A DNA stretch of 64,000 nucleotides from Cystobacter fuscus DSM 2262. Its GTDB lineage: Bacteria > Myxococcota > Myxococcia > Myxococcales > Myxococcaceae. Shown in pieces: positions 52,301-59,397 of the stretch. A program made the position numbers and the translations under genes. The notes under the pieces were generated by a model. That model was not told where the DNA came from. It worked only from the letters and a program-made list of their open reading frames with translations, and ran no database searches. Positions within the stretch are counted from its first letter, which is position 1; each line of letters begins with the position of its first letter. The stretch lies in NCBI RefSeq assembly GCF_000335475.2, contig NZ_ANAH02000020.1, forward strand, positions 62,001 through 126,000, in the 5' to 3' direction.

Positions 52301-55177
52301 GGAGTGGCGGAAGGCGCCGAGGCGCCGCAGCGCCAGATTCATGTAGGCGAGGCTGGCCTCGTCGAGGCTTTCGTTGTCCAGGCGGTGCTTCTGCTCGTCG
52401 AATCCGGCGAGCTCCTCGCGCGCCTGGGCCTGGGCGGCCTCCGCGAGTTGGCGCCGCAGCCTCTCTCCGTGGAGTGCCTGCCGCCGTGGCGCGGTGGTGG
52501 AGTCGCGCGAGGCGGGCTCGATCCAATACCGCTGGCGCTCGAAGGGATAGGTCGGAAGGGGAACGCGGTGCGGATGGGAGCTGCCATGAACGCCCGCCCA
52601 GTCGATGTCGACACCCGACAGCCAGAGCTGGCCGAGGGTCTCGAGGACCGACCTGGACGCGCAGGCCCCGTCTTGCGCGGACGGGAGGCTGTGGAGCACG
52701 GTTCTCGCCGCGCTCCAGGCGGGATGCTTCCTCGCGAGCTGGCTCAATACCCGGCCCGGTCCCACCTCGAGGAGAACGGATTGGGCATCCTCGAGAAGGG
52801 CGTTCAGACCGTCCGCGAAGCGGACCGTTTGTCGCAGGTGTTTGACCCAGTAGCGGGGATCCGTCGCGTCGGCTGGCGTCATCCAGGTGCCGGTGACGTT
52901 GGACAGGAAGGGCGTCCGGGGTGCATGGAGCTGGACGTGGCGGAAGTGCTCCGCGAACGGCTCCAATGCGGAATCCATCATGGCTGAATGGAAGGCGTGG
53001 GACGTCTCGAGGTACCTGCTGTCGATCTCCCGCGCGGTGAGTTCCCGATGGAGCGACTCGATGGCCTCGAAAGGGCCGGAAGCCACACAGGAGCGGGGGC
53101 CGTTGATGGAGGCCAGTGAGAGGCTCGGGCCGAGCAGGGGGAGCAATTCCTGTTCGGAGAGGGGAACGGCGAGCATGGCTCCCGGGGGGCATGCCTGCAT
53201 CAGCCGTCCTCGTGCGGCCACGAGGGTCAACGCATCTTCCAGCGAGAAGACGCCCGCGAGCGTCGCGGCGACATATTCTCCGAGGCTATGGCCGATGGAG
53301 GCTTGCATGGGGACGCCCCAGGCCATCCACATTCGCGCGAGCGCGTATTCGATGACGAACAGCGCGGGCTGTGCGTTCTCCGTCTGTTTCAGCCGTTCGG
53401 CGCTGGGCCCGCGCTGTTGCTCGGAGGGATAGAGGAGTTCGCGCAGCTCGAGGCCATGGCGGGTGCGCAGGTGCTCGAAGCAGATGTCCGCATGGTGTCG
53501 GAACGTCGGCTCCGATTCGTAGAGGCCGCGTGCCATGTGGACATACTGGGTGCCCTGGCCGCTGAACAGGAACACGACGCCCCGTTCATCCTGTTCCGTG
53601 TGCCGGGTGAAGACACGCGCGGCCGGACGCGTGGTCAACGCGGCCACGGCATCATCGAGGCCATCGCTCACGAGGACTCGGCGATGCGCGAAGGCCTTGC
53701 GGCCTGTCTGGAGGGTAAAGGCCACGTCCGCCAGCTCCAGCTCCCGGTGCTGCTCGAGGTGGTGGGCCAGGTTCGTCGTCGCCTTCTCCAGTGCGTCGGG
53801 TGACCTCGCGGAGAGCACGAGCAGCTTCGCCGTCGCCGTGGTTCCCGTGCCCGGCCTGGGGGGGCTTTCCTCCAGGAGCACATGGGCGTTGGTGCCTCCG
53901 AGGCCGAAGGCGCTGACGCCGGCTCGCCGGGGCGTCTCATGGGCCTTCCACTCCGAGAGGGAGGTGTTGACGTAGAAGGGCGTGTTGGCGAAGTCTATCT
54001 GGGGGTTGGGGTTCTCGAAGTGCAGGCTCGGTGGGAGCTGCCGGTGCTGGAGCGCGAGAACGGTCTTGATGAGACCCGCGATGCCCGCGGCGGCATCCAG
54101 ATGCCCGATGTTGGTCTTCACGGAGCCGAGAGCGCAGAAGGACTTCTCCCCGGTGCTCGCACGAAACGCCTGGGTCAGCGCGGCGACCTCGATGGGGTCT
54201 CCCAGGGTGGTGCCCGTCCCATGGGCTTCGACATAGGTGATGCTGCGGGCCTCGATGTCGGCCGTCGCGTGGGCCTCGAGGATGGCGCGGGCCTGGCCCT
54301 CGATGCTCGGAGCCGTGTACCCGGCCTTGAGTGCGCCGTCGTTGTTGACGGCCGCTCCCCGGATGACCGCGTAGATGCGGTCCCGGTCCGCGAGGGCATC
54401 CTCCAGCCGTTTCAGGATGACGACCCCCGCGCCGCTTCCGATGACGGTGCCCTGGGCTCGGGCATCGAACGCGCGGCAGTGCCCATCGGGGGAGAAGATG
54501 CTACCGGTCTGATGGAGGTAGCCGCCCTGCGGGACGGAGATCGACACGCCGCCGGCCAGCGCCATGTCGCACTGGTAGCTCAGCAGTGCATGGTAGCCCA
54601 TGACCGTCGCGACCAACGACGTCGAGCAACCTGTTTGAATCGTGAGGCTGGGTCCCTTGAGGTTCAGCTTGTAGGAGACGCGCGTCGCCAGGTTGTCCTT
54701 GTCGTTGCCCAGGAGCGTCTGGTGCCCGACTCCGGGTTCCAGGAGCTTCGGGTGGGTCGCCAGGTTGAACAGCAGGTAGCTCGTCCATCCCGCGCCCGCG
54801 TAGACACCGATCGTGCCCGGATAGGTCTCCGGGTTGTAGCCCGCGTGCTCCAGCGCCGTCCAAGCCGTTTCCAGGAAGACCCGATGTTGGGGATCCGTGA
54901 CTTCGGCTTCCCGGGGGCTGAGTCCGAAGAACGCCGCGTCGAAGAGGTCCGCGTCCTCGAGGACTCCCTTCGCCTTCACGTAGCTGGGGTTGTCCAGCAG
55001 GGCGGGCTCGATGCCCAGGGCCCTCAACTCCTCGTCCGTGAGGACGGAGATCGTTTCAGTCCCCTCGCGGAGGGCCTGCCAGAACGAGTCGATGTCGCCG
55101 CACCCCGGAAAACGACCCGCCATCCCCACGATGGCGACTCCGGACAGGTTCTTGTCGGATTCTTCAGATGAAGCCAT
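49325..55177 (-). CDS. Type I PKS, KS-AT-MT-KR-ACP
   Basis: The 1950-residue enzyme is a single extension module. KS (about 12-430): Cys in TGCSTSL near 183, EAHGTGTTLGDP, KTNIGHLDAAAG. AT (about 530-850): GHSLGE near 630 and HAFH near 726, which indicates malonyl-CoA. Methyltransferase (about 950-1290): SAM motif LEIGGGTG near 1103 and VNVLHAVRDI, the C-MT type. KR (about 1330-1790): TGGLGKVG near 1572, active-site Ser in FSSLSSLEPG and Tyr in AYSAANNF near 1730. ACP: Ser in FFDLGGDSL near 1888. No dehydratase or enoylreductase is visible. The result should be an alpha-methyl-beta-hydroxy unit. There is no loading domain and no TE, so it must receive a chain from an NRPS module and pass it on. 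Strong AAGGAG site before ATG 55177. Confidence 0.92.
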   Translation of the reverse strand: MASSEESDKNLSGVAIVGMAGRFPGCGDIDSFWQALREGTETISVLTDEELRALGIEPALLDNPSYVKAKGVLEDADLFDAAFFGLSPREAEVTDPQHRVFLETAWTALEHAGYNPETYPGTIGVYAGAGWTSYLLFNLATHPKLLEPGVGHQTLLGNDKDNLATRVSYKLNLKGPSLTIQTGCSTSLVATVMGYHALLSYQCDMALAGGVSISVPQGGYLHQTGSIFSPDGHCRAFDARAQGTVIGSGAGVVILKRLEDALADRDRIYAVIRGAAVNNDGALKAGYTAPSIEGQARAILEAHATADIEARSITYVEAHGTGTTLGDPIEVAALTQAFRASTGEKSFCALGSVKTNIGHLDAAAGIAGLIKTVLALQHRQLPPSLHFENPNPQIDFANTPFYVNTSLSEWKAHETPRRAGVSAFGLGGTNAHVLLEESPPRPGTGTTATAKLLVLSARSPDALEKATTNLAHHLEQHRELELADVAFTLQTGRKAFAHRRVLVSDGLDDAVAALTTRPAARVFTRHTEQDERGVVFLFSGQGTQYVHMARGLYESEPTFRHHADICFEHLRTRHGLELRELLYPSEQQRGPSAERLKQTENAQPALFVIEYALARMWMAWGVPMQASIGHSLGEYVAATLAGVFSLEDALTLVAARGRLMQACPPGAMLAVPLSEQELLPLLGPSLSLASINGPRSCVASGPFEAIESLHRELTAREIDSRYLETSHAFHSAMMDSALEPFAEHFRHVQLHAPRTPFLSNVTGTWMTPADATDPRYWVKHLRQTVRFADGLNALLEDAQSVLLEVGPGRVLSQLARKHPAWSAARTVLHSLPSAQDGACASRSVLETLGQLWLSGVDIDWAGVHGSSHPHRVPLPTYPFERQRYWIEPASRDSTTAPRRQALHGERLRRQLAEAAQAQAREELAGFDEQKHRLDNESLDEASLAYMNLALRRLGAFRHSDEALTREELLARCQILPRYEQLLSRWLEVLVEARQLQRDDAGRYRALRPCTEESVVPLLANAQARWSHTPQVVDLVRQCGDALKDVLRGEQTPAELFSFVLEGSSEKPQTEFGLHTHYTTILRRGVESLAKSLPSSTKLRVLEIGGGTGIATATLLPLLPADRTEYTFTDLTALFLKQAERKFSAYPFVKYEPLDIERPPEEQGHPRQAFDVIVAVNVLHAVRDIHVALEHVRSLLAPGGVVLIAELTRPTPDFAITYSLMMNPVEDPERDQGNPFLTPTQWCSVLEANGFVNAIAVPGVDTLGQHVLMAHAPEASPLAAQSEENQAVCPAFTCPVPSAAPKAEQAPTTGLTKKADIADWFSVPSWKRSSRRPIPDGAREESTPEHWLLFVNGDRERHLLAERLERRGQHVVTVKAGAGFRQDGPNQFTLDAEHPDDYDALLRELQAQGLRPSAIVHAWSLSRPEEDELTLASVEEARKLGLDSVLHLARSFGSLGMTDPVRLWMVTNDMQDVLGEEISPAKALLLAPCKVIPLEYPNIQCFSVDISLASRGPRDGEPLEQLMEELRSGSSDPVVAYRHGHRWVRTTEPVRMEQAPASASPLKQGGTYLITGGLGKVGLTLADYLARTYQARLVLLQRTPLPAPGEWDAWLRSHPTEDPTSRLLRNVRELEARGSEVMVLSADVSHLEQMRAAVARATTRFGRIDGVIHSAGVLGDGGIQHKTQPELLRVLAPKVTGTLVLDTIFKDNPPDFLVLFSSLSSLEPGFGQVAYSAANNFLDAFVSSRAARRYPHVACINWDVWRGEGMAYDAKAPRALQKLKEEDFRQRGILPEEGVEVFRRVMGCRLPQVLVSTSNYLDMLKQEGRDLSQLYIETLRETNASMPGHARPQLGNAYEPPEGETEKTLADIWQELLGIQGIGATDNFFDLGGDSLIGTQLLSRVRKSFGVKLSTKSIYGHPTIRSLSSAIDEALVGEVSAEKLTEVLKNLDRKE

Positions 55178-55238
55178 GGCGTGAGCTCCTTCAACGACGC
55201 TGTCGGTGATACGCAGGGGGAGGTCGCGACGCCGGCTC

Positions 55239-56117
55239 TCAGAAATTGAGGAAGCTCAAGCTCGAGAAGATCTTCCGCCGGGGATCCGTATAGGCATTCC
55301 TGCCGTGCAGGTACCTGGAGTTGTCGATGAACGCCAGGTCGCCCGGATGCCAGGAGATGGATTCGGTGAGATCCTCCATGGCTTCTTGGATTCGCGAGAC
55401 AACGGGCTCCGGAATCTGTGAGCCATCATCGAACGACATCAACTCGCCCAGGGTATTCTTGCGCTCGGAGAGCAGACTGTTCGCGAAGGCCTCCTGGTCG
55501 CCATACCGCGTCCGCACCACGGCCGGGCAGACATACTCGAGGTAGATGGATTCGTCGTCGCTGACGTAATACGAGACCCCTGGGACGCCGTCCAACGTGC
55601 GCTGGACATCGGAGAGGGTGGCCTGGGCGGTGCCCATGAACCGTTGCCATTTCTCGGCGGTATAGCGCTGAAAGAAACGAAGCTTCTTCTGGCGGAAGAG
55701 CTGCTTCAGATCCGGGCTGAGTTTCTCCCAGAGACGGACTCCGTCCCACGCGAGGGTTTCACCTCCCTCGGCGGCTGGGACACTGCAGCAGAACCAGAGC
55801 GCATCGGGCCGGAAGGGGGAGTTGGCCTGCTCGGCGTGCGGCTCCACATAGCCCATTCCCTCCGTCACCATCTGCACGAAACCGTTGCTTCCTTCCACGA
55901 CGGGGCGCAACCGGTCTCGATTGAATCGCGAGCTGAACCGTCCCGCGAATTCCTTCATGACCTGTGGGCTTGTTGCGAATCCGCGAAAGATGACAAGACC
56001 CGCGGATTTGAAGAGTTCGATGACGTCTTCATATGGAAGTTTGAAGATGTCCTTGTGACCGTCGCTGTAGACGATCCTGGCGCAGCTGGTTCCGAATTGC
56101 TCGCTCTTGAGCGTCAC
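55239..56117 (-). CDS. Fe(II)/2-oxoglutarate dioxygenase, TauD/clavaminate synthase-like
   Basis: The 292-residue enzyme has the 2-His-1-carboxylate site as HxE: PHAEQANSPFRPD (His and Glu about 106-108), a distal His in DNSRYLHGRNAY near 272 and a 2-oxoglutarate Arg near RRKIFSS. The HxE form and the segment EGGETLAWDG are typical of clavaminate synthase/AsnO/VioC-like and SyrP-like hydroxylases in NRPS clusters. It is the first gene of the cluster, 61 bases upstream of the PKS gene, starting at GTG 56117 after GGAGG. Given the predicted Asn module, beta-hydroxylation of Asn (free or PCP-bound) is a reasonable but unproven role; hydroxylation of the fatty acyl or Val part is also possible. 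Confidence 0.87.
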   Translation of the reverse strand: MTLKSEQFGTSCARIVYSDGHKDIFKLPYEDVIELFKSAGLVIFRGFATSPQVMKEFAGRFSSRFNRDRLRPVVEGSNGFVQMVTEGMGYVEPHAEQANSPFRPDALWFCCSVPAAEGGETLAWDGVRLWEKLSPDLKQLFRQKKLRFFQRYTAEKWQRFMGTAQATLSDVQRTLDGVPGVSYYVSDDESIYLEYVCPAVVRTRYGDQEAFANSLLSERKNTLGELMSFDDGSQIPEPVVSRIQEAMEDLTESISWHPGDLAFIDNSRYLHGRNAYTDPRRKIFSSLSFLNF

Positions 56118-56734
56118 GAGAGCCTCCAGATGGGGGATGGGAATTCAAAAGAGTCTTGCCTCGGCGGAGGCGGAGAACTGGTCCTCACCGGGGAGGCAGA
56201 AGTGCTGGTTGGAAGAAAAATCAATCCCTGTCCACTGATGGACTGAGCTTGGCTTACGGAGAGTAGTGGCTCCGCTCGTGATGGCAAGGGGGCCCCGGTG
56301 TCATCGAGACAGCCGGGGCGTGACGGTTGTGTGCCGAGGGACCGAGGGGCCGAGGGAGAAAAAAACGGAGGTTCTTCTTCTCCTTTCAATCTCCCCACCA
56401 CTTTTCAGTCTCCCCCCAAGGGCAAAGGGCTGCTTCATTTGCACAGGCATCATGCCTTCCTGTCCGGGCGTATCCCGGCTCACCGCGTCGATCATCCAAT
56501 CAGACGTCGCGGGAGCCGATTGTGATGGGGAGCGCTGTTCGCGCGTCTCGCTCCACGGTCCGCAGGTTGCAGTCCGGGCTGCGCAACGGCGTCACAGGGC
56601 GAAGTGTCTCATTCCGCGGATGTGGACCGGGCGATGGGTCGCAGGGGTTGTATGCGTGCCTGCTGGAGGCCGCGTGGGCATGACAAGTGTTTTGACTTGG
56701 CGCGCGAGCGAGGGGTAGGGTCCGCGCCCCGCCT
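56118..56734. other. Intergenic region upstream of the cluster
   Basis: This 617-base stretch separates the first cluster gene from the divergent VOC gene. No convincing coding sequence is seen. A dyad GTCCA-CTGA-TGGAC at 56230-56243, about 113 bases upstream of the dioxygenase start, could be an operator. Pyrimidine- and A-rich tracts occur near 56355-56420. I could not identify a reliable minus-strand promoter. Confidence 0.5.
56692..56721 (+). promoter_or_regulatory. Candidate promoter of the VOC gene
   Basis: TTGACT (56692-56697), an 18-base spacer and TAGGGT (56716-56721) lie 13 bases before the ATG. The -10 match is weak and the leader very short. Confidence 0.4.
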
Positions 56735-57112
56735 ATGATTGATCATATCTCGTTGGGAACTACCGACCTCGCGCGAGCGCGTGCGTTCTATGATGCGGTT
56801 CTTCTTCCTCTCGGCTGCGTGCGCCTCTGGTCGGGTGACCACGGCATCGAGTACGGGAGGGAAGGAGGAGTCGGCGTGTTCGCCATCTTCGAGGTGGGCG
56901 CTCAGGCGAGGGCTCCTGGCGCGGGGTGGCACCTCGCCCTCACGGCCTCCAGCAGGCAGGCGGTCGATACCTTTCATGCCGTGGCGCTTCGCATGGGGGC
57001 AGCCGACGAGGGGGCGCCGGGACTGCGCCCACATTACGGGGCGGGGTACTACGCGGCGTTCATCCGGGATCCGGATGGGCACAAGCTCGAGGTGGTCTGC
57101 CACGAGTCATGA
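56735..57112 (+). CDS. VOC superfamily (glyoxalase/dioxygenase-like) protein
   Basis: The 125-residue protein has the vicinal oxygen chelate pattern: IDHISLGTTDLARARAFYDAV at the start, LALTASSRQAVDTFHAVAL in the middle and the typical end YYAAFIRDPDGHKLEVVCHE. Candidate metal ligands are His4, His68-region and Glu near 121. Members act as glyoxalases, isomerases, dioxygenases or drug-binding resistance proteins (bleomycin type). It is divergent from the cluster, so a resistance role is possible but not shown; single VOC genes are common. Confidence 0.82.
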   Translation: MIDHISLGTTDLARARAFYDAVLLPLGCVRLWSGDHGIEYGREGGVGVFAIFEVGAQARAPGAGWHLALTASSRQAVDTFHAVALRMGAADEGAPGLRPHYGAGYYAAFIRDPDGHKLEVVCHES

Positions 57113-57405
57113 GCCGCGGTCCTGAAGGGGCGCTCCGGAGTGGCGGAGGATGACGGACACACCGCTCCTGGTTGTTGGGGCCGTGGGCCGACCGGCTCCA
57201 GGGGGCGGGTCGTCAGGGGGCGGATGGGATCGCCGACGGAGGTTCGCCATCCGGCTCCCGGAAGGAGGGCCTGACGGCGTGGCTGGCGCCCTCGTTCCCA
57301 CTCCGGGCGACCAGGGCCGAGCAGGCCCGCGCGACAAAGGGCTTGTGTCCGGCCGTTTTCCACGGTAGGGAAGCCCCGCGTTTCAGCACGGTTTTCGCCC
57401 GTGAC

Positions 57406-57480
57406 GGCGGCCATAGCTCAACTGGTTAGAGCGCAGGACTGTGACTCCTGAGGTTACCGGTTCGATCCCGGTTGGCCGCC
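57406..57480 (+). tRNA. tRNA-His (GUG)
   Basis: The extra G-1 (57406) pairs with C73 (57480), followed by stem GCGGCCA/TGGCCGC. The anticodon stem CAGGA/TCCTG with loop CTGTGAC gives GTG at 57441-57443. G-1 is the hallmark of tRNA-His. The 293 bases between the VOC gene and this tRNA hold no gene I can support. Confidence 0.97.
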
Positions 57481-57500
57481 CACCTGAAACCCTCTTTCCC

Positions 57501-57574
57501 GCGCCTATAGCTCAACTGGATAGAGCATCGGCCTTCGAAGCCGAGGGTTGGGGGTTCAAGTCCCTCTGGGCGCA
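57501..57574 (+). tRNA. tRNA-Arg (UCG)
   Basis: Acceptor GCGCCTA/TGGGCGC with one G-T pair; anticodon stem TCGGC/GCCGA, loop CTTCGAA gives TCG at 57535-57537. Its D arm and anticodon arm share a 21-base identical core with the tRNA-Arg at 32472. Confidence 0.96.
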
Positions 57575-57631
57575 CAGCAGCACCCCCTCGTCGAGGGTGC
57601 CGCCGCCGCCGGGGACTCCTTCACTTCCACT

Positions 57632-58720
57632 TCAGGCCTTGGCGTCGTTCGCCGCCGGAACGCGGCAGCGCAGCTCCGCCTCGATCTCCAGCGCCGCGAG
57701 GTTCTCGCGCATCGCCCGGGCCCACTTCGCCTTGGGCTGCTCCATCAGCTTCTCGTGCGCCAGATCGATGGTCTCGGCGAGCTCCTCGTCGCTGAGCTCC
57801 GAGGCCATCTTCCCCTTGTTGTTGCCGAACGCCACCACCACCGACGCGCTCTTGAGCTTCGCGGGCGGGGCCTCGTTCGTGCTCGCCTGCTCGGCGGCCG
57901 GGGCCGGGCGGGCCTTCACGGGCTCCGGCGTGGGCTCGGGCTCACGCGTGGGCTCCTTCTCCTTGGCCAGCTCCACCACCGGCGCGGGCGCTGGCTCCTT
58001 CTCCTCGCGCACCTCGCGCGCGGAGGAGGGGAAGGACGCCTTGACCGGACCGGGCCGCGTGCCGAGCACCTCGTAGTTGGCCGGTGCCGCCGGGGCGGTG
58101 GGCTCGCTCGGGGCGTCGAACTCCTCGGCCGGCATCTCCTCGCGCACGTACAGGCCGCCGAAGGCCTCGGGGTACGCCTTGCGCAGCGCCGCCACGCGCG
58201 CGCACTTCTCGATCATCGTCGTGGGAATCTTCGACCACAGGGGCGTCTGCTGCACGTAGCCCGCGAAGTCCAGCCACACCACCACGGGCAGCTTCGCGTC
58301 GCGCACCACGCGCGCCCAGGCGCCTACCAGGCTGCCCTTGCGCTTGGCCGGGTTGAAGCGGTGCACCACCTCGCCCTTGCCCTGATCCACGATGATCTCA
58401 TCCTCGGCGTACACCGCGCTCGCCTGGATGCCGCGGAAGTCCGGGAAGCGCTCGGCGCGCGCCAGCATCCCCGCCTCGGAGGGCTGGAACTCGTGCCGGG
58501 CCACCCAGTTGGGCCGCTCCCGGTTCCCCACGTTCTGTCGCCGGGCCACGCAGAAGGCCTCCTTGAGCAACGGGTCCAACCCGGAGCGCTTGCACTGTTC
58601 AATGAAGAGGGCGAACTCGTCGTCCCCGATGCCTCGGGGGCAGATGGTCCGCCGGATGAGCTCCACGCGCTCGGGGTTCCACTGTCCGGCCGTCGTATCC
58701 ACCTTGTTGTGCGCTTCCAT
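57632..58720 (-). CDS. RecT/Bet-type single-strand annealing protein
   Basis: The 362-residue protein matches phage Bet/RecT recombinases over residues 12-190: ELIRRTICPRGIGDDEFALF, QCKRSGLDPLLKEAFCVARR, HRFNPAKRKGSLVGAWARVV, and LWSKIPTTMIEKCARVAALR with YPEAFGGLYVREEM. A Pro/Glu/Lys-rich linker follows at about 190-275, and a C-terminal helical part (SDEELAETIDLAHEKLMEQ) that may contact SSB or other partners. These proteins anneal complementary single strands. No exonuclease partner or phage gene is adjacent, so it is either a domesticated chromosomal gene or a remnant. Flanked by tRNA genes on both sides. Confidence 0.85.
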   Translation of the reverse strand: MEAHNKVDTTAGQWNPERVELIRRTICPRGIGDDEFALFIEQCKRSGLDPLLKEAFCVARRQNVGNRERPNWVARHEFQPSEAGMLARAERFPDFRGIQASAVYAEDEIIVDQGKGEVVHRFNPAKRKGSLVGAWARVVRDAKLPVVVWLDFAGYVQQTPLWSKIPTTMIEKCARVAALRKAYPEAFGGLYVREEMPAEEFDAPSEPTAPAAPANYEVLGTRPGPVKASFPSSAREVREEKEPAPAPVVELAKEKEPTREPEPTPEPVKARPAPAAEQASTNEAPPAKLKSASVVVAFGNNKGKMASELSDEELAETIDLAHEKLMEQPKAKWARAMRENLAALEIEAELRCRVPAANDAKA

Positions 58721-58927
58721 TTCCGCTTCTTCTCCGCCTTCGAAAAGGGCGGACGACCACCGTCCGCCCGCGCTCGGGACTGATTCAACCCTGTAGCAAG
58801 GTCATTCTATCCGTCCGGCTGAACGGATGTTCAGACCCCCTCCGAGGGCGGCCGGAGGGCGGACAGGGGAGCGCGGGAGGCTCGGGCGGGCGTGCAGGGG
58901 AGGCGAAAACGGGTGCGAAAAAAGAGT

Positions 58928-58956
58928 TTGACGTGGGCGGCGTGGAAACGTACAAG
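58928..58956 (+). promoter_or_regulatory. Sigma-70-type promoter of tRNA-Lys
   Basis: TTGACG (58928-58933), a 17-base spacer and TACAAG (58951-58956) lie 54 bases before the tRNA. The rest of the 290-base gap after the recT-like gene holds no gene I can support. Confidence 0.65.
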
Positions 58957-59010
58957 CCGTCCCCGTCAACGCGCGGTGACGAACCGCTCGGCGACGCAAG
59001 CAGGAAGGTC

Positions 59011-59083
59011 GGGAGCGTAGCTCAATTGGTAGAGCAATGGACTCTTAATCCATAGGTTGTGGGTTCGATTCCCTCCGCTCTCA
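59011..59083 (+). tRNA. tRNA-Lys (CUU)
   Basis: Acceptor GGGAGCG/CGCTCTC, anticodon stem ATGGA/TCCAT with loop CTCTTAA gives CTT at 59044-59046. The T arm GTGGGTTCGATTCCC is canonical. Confidence 0.96.
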
Positions 59084-59092
59084 ACGACACGA

Positions 59093-59131
59093 CGGGGCTC
59101 CCTCAGAGATGAGGGAGCCCCGTTTCTTTTT
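59093..59131 (+). terminator. Strong terminator after tRNA-Lys
   Basis: A perfect 13-base stem CGGGGCTCCCTCA/TGAGGGAGCCCCG with GAGA loop is followed by TTTCTTTTT. Confidence 0.93.
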
Positions 59132-59199
59132 CCCGCTCCCTGGATGGCCGGTGCCGGGCTCCGGGCTGTTGGCCGGAGCGGGGGCAGGGCAGCGCACCC

Positions 59200-59281
59200 G
59201 GGCGGGTGGCGGAACTGGTAGACGCGCCAGACTTAGGATCTGGTATCGCAAGGTGTGAGGGTTCGAGTCCCTCCTCGCCCA
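59200..59281 (+). tRNA. tRNA-Leu (UAG)
   Basis: Acceptor GGGCGGG/CTCGCCC, class II with a long variable arm; anticodon stem CCAGA/TCTGG, loop CTTAGGA gives TAG at 59234-59236. Confidence 0.96.
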
Positions 59282-59397
59282 CTCTGGCCCTTTCGCGTTG
59301 ACCGGGCCTGTCCTATCTCCTAAACGCGGACCCCCACATCTCTTCACCCATCCGACACGTCGGCGCCCTCCGGGAGCCGGCGCGAGCGAGGCATCAC

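Noticed and set aside
49325-55177. Dehydratase or aminotransferase domain in the PKS
   Set aside because: The region between AT and KR shows a SAM methyltransferase motif and no DH HxxxGxxxxP or PLP lysine motif, so iturin- or cystomanamide-like beta-amino chemistry is not supported.
32624-56117. Colibactin/xenocoumacin-type N-acyl-D-Asn prodrug pathway
   Set aside because: No epimerase domain and no S12 (ClbP/XcnG-type) peptidase gene is present; only the Ntn acylase could unmask.
56440-56465. Sigma-54 promoter for the cluster on the minus strand
   Set aside because: GG and GC elements are 12 bases apart instead of the required 10.
56266-56718. Small open frames in the region between the cluster and the VOC gene
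   Set aside because: They lack ribosome sites, have unusual composition and overlap one another in several frames.
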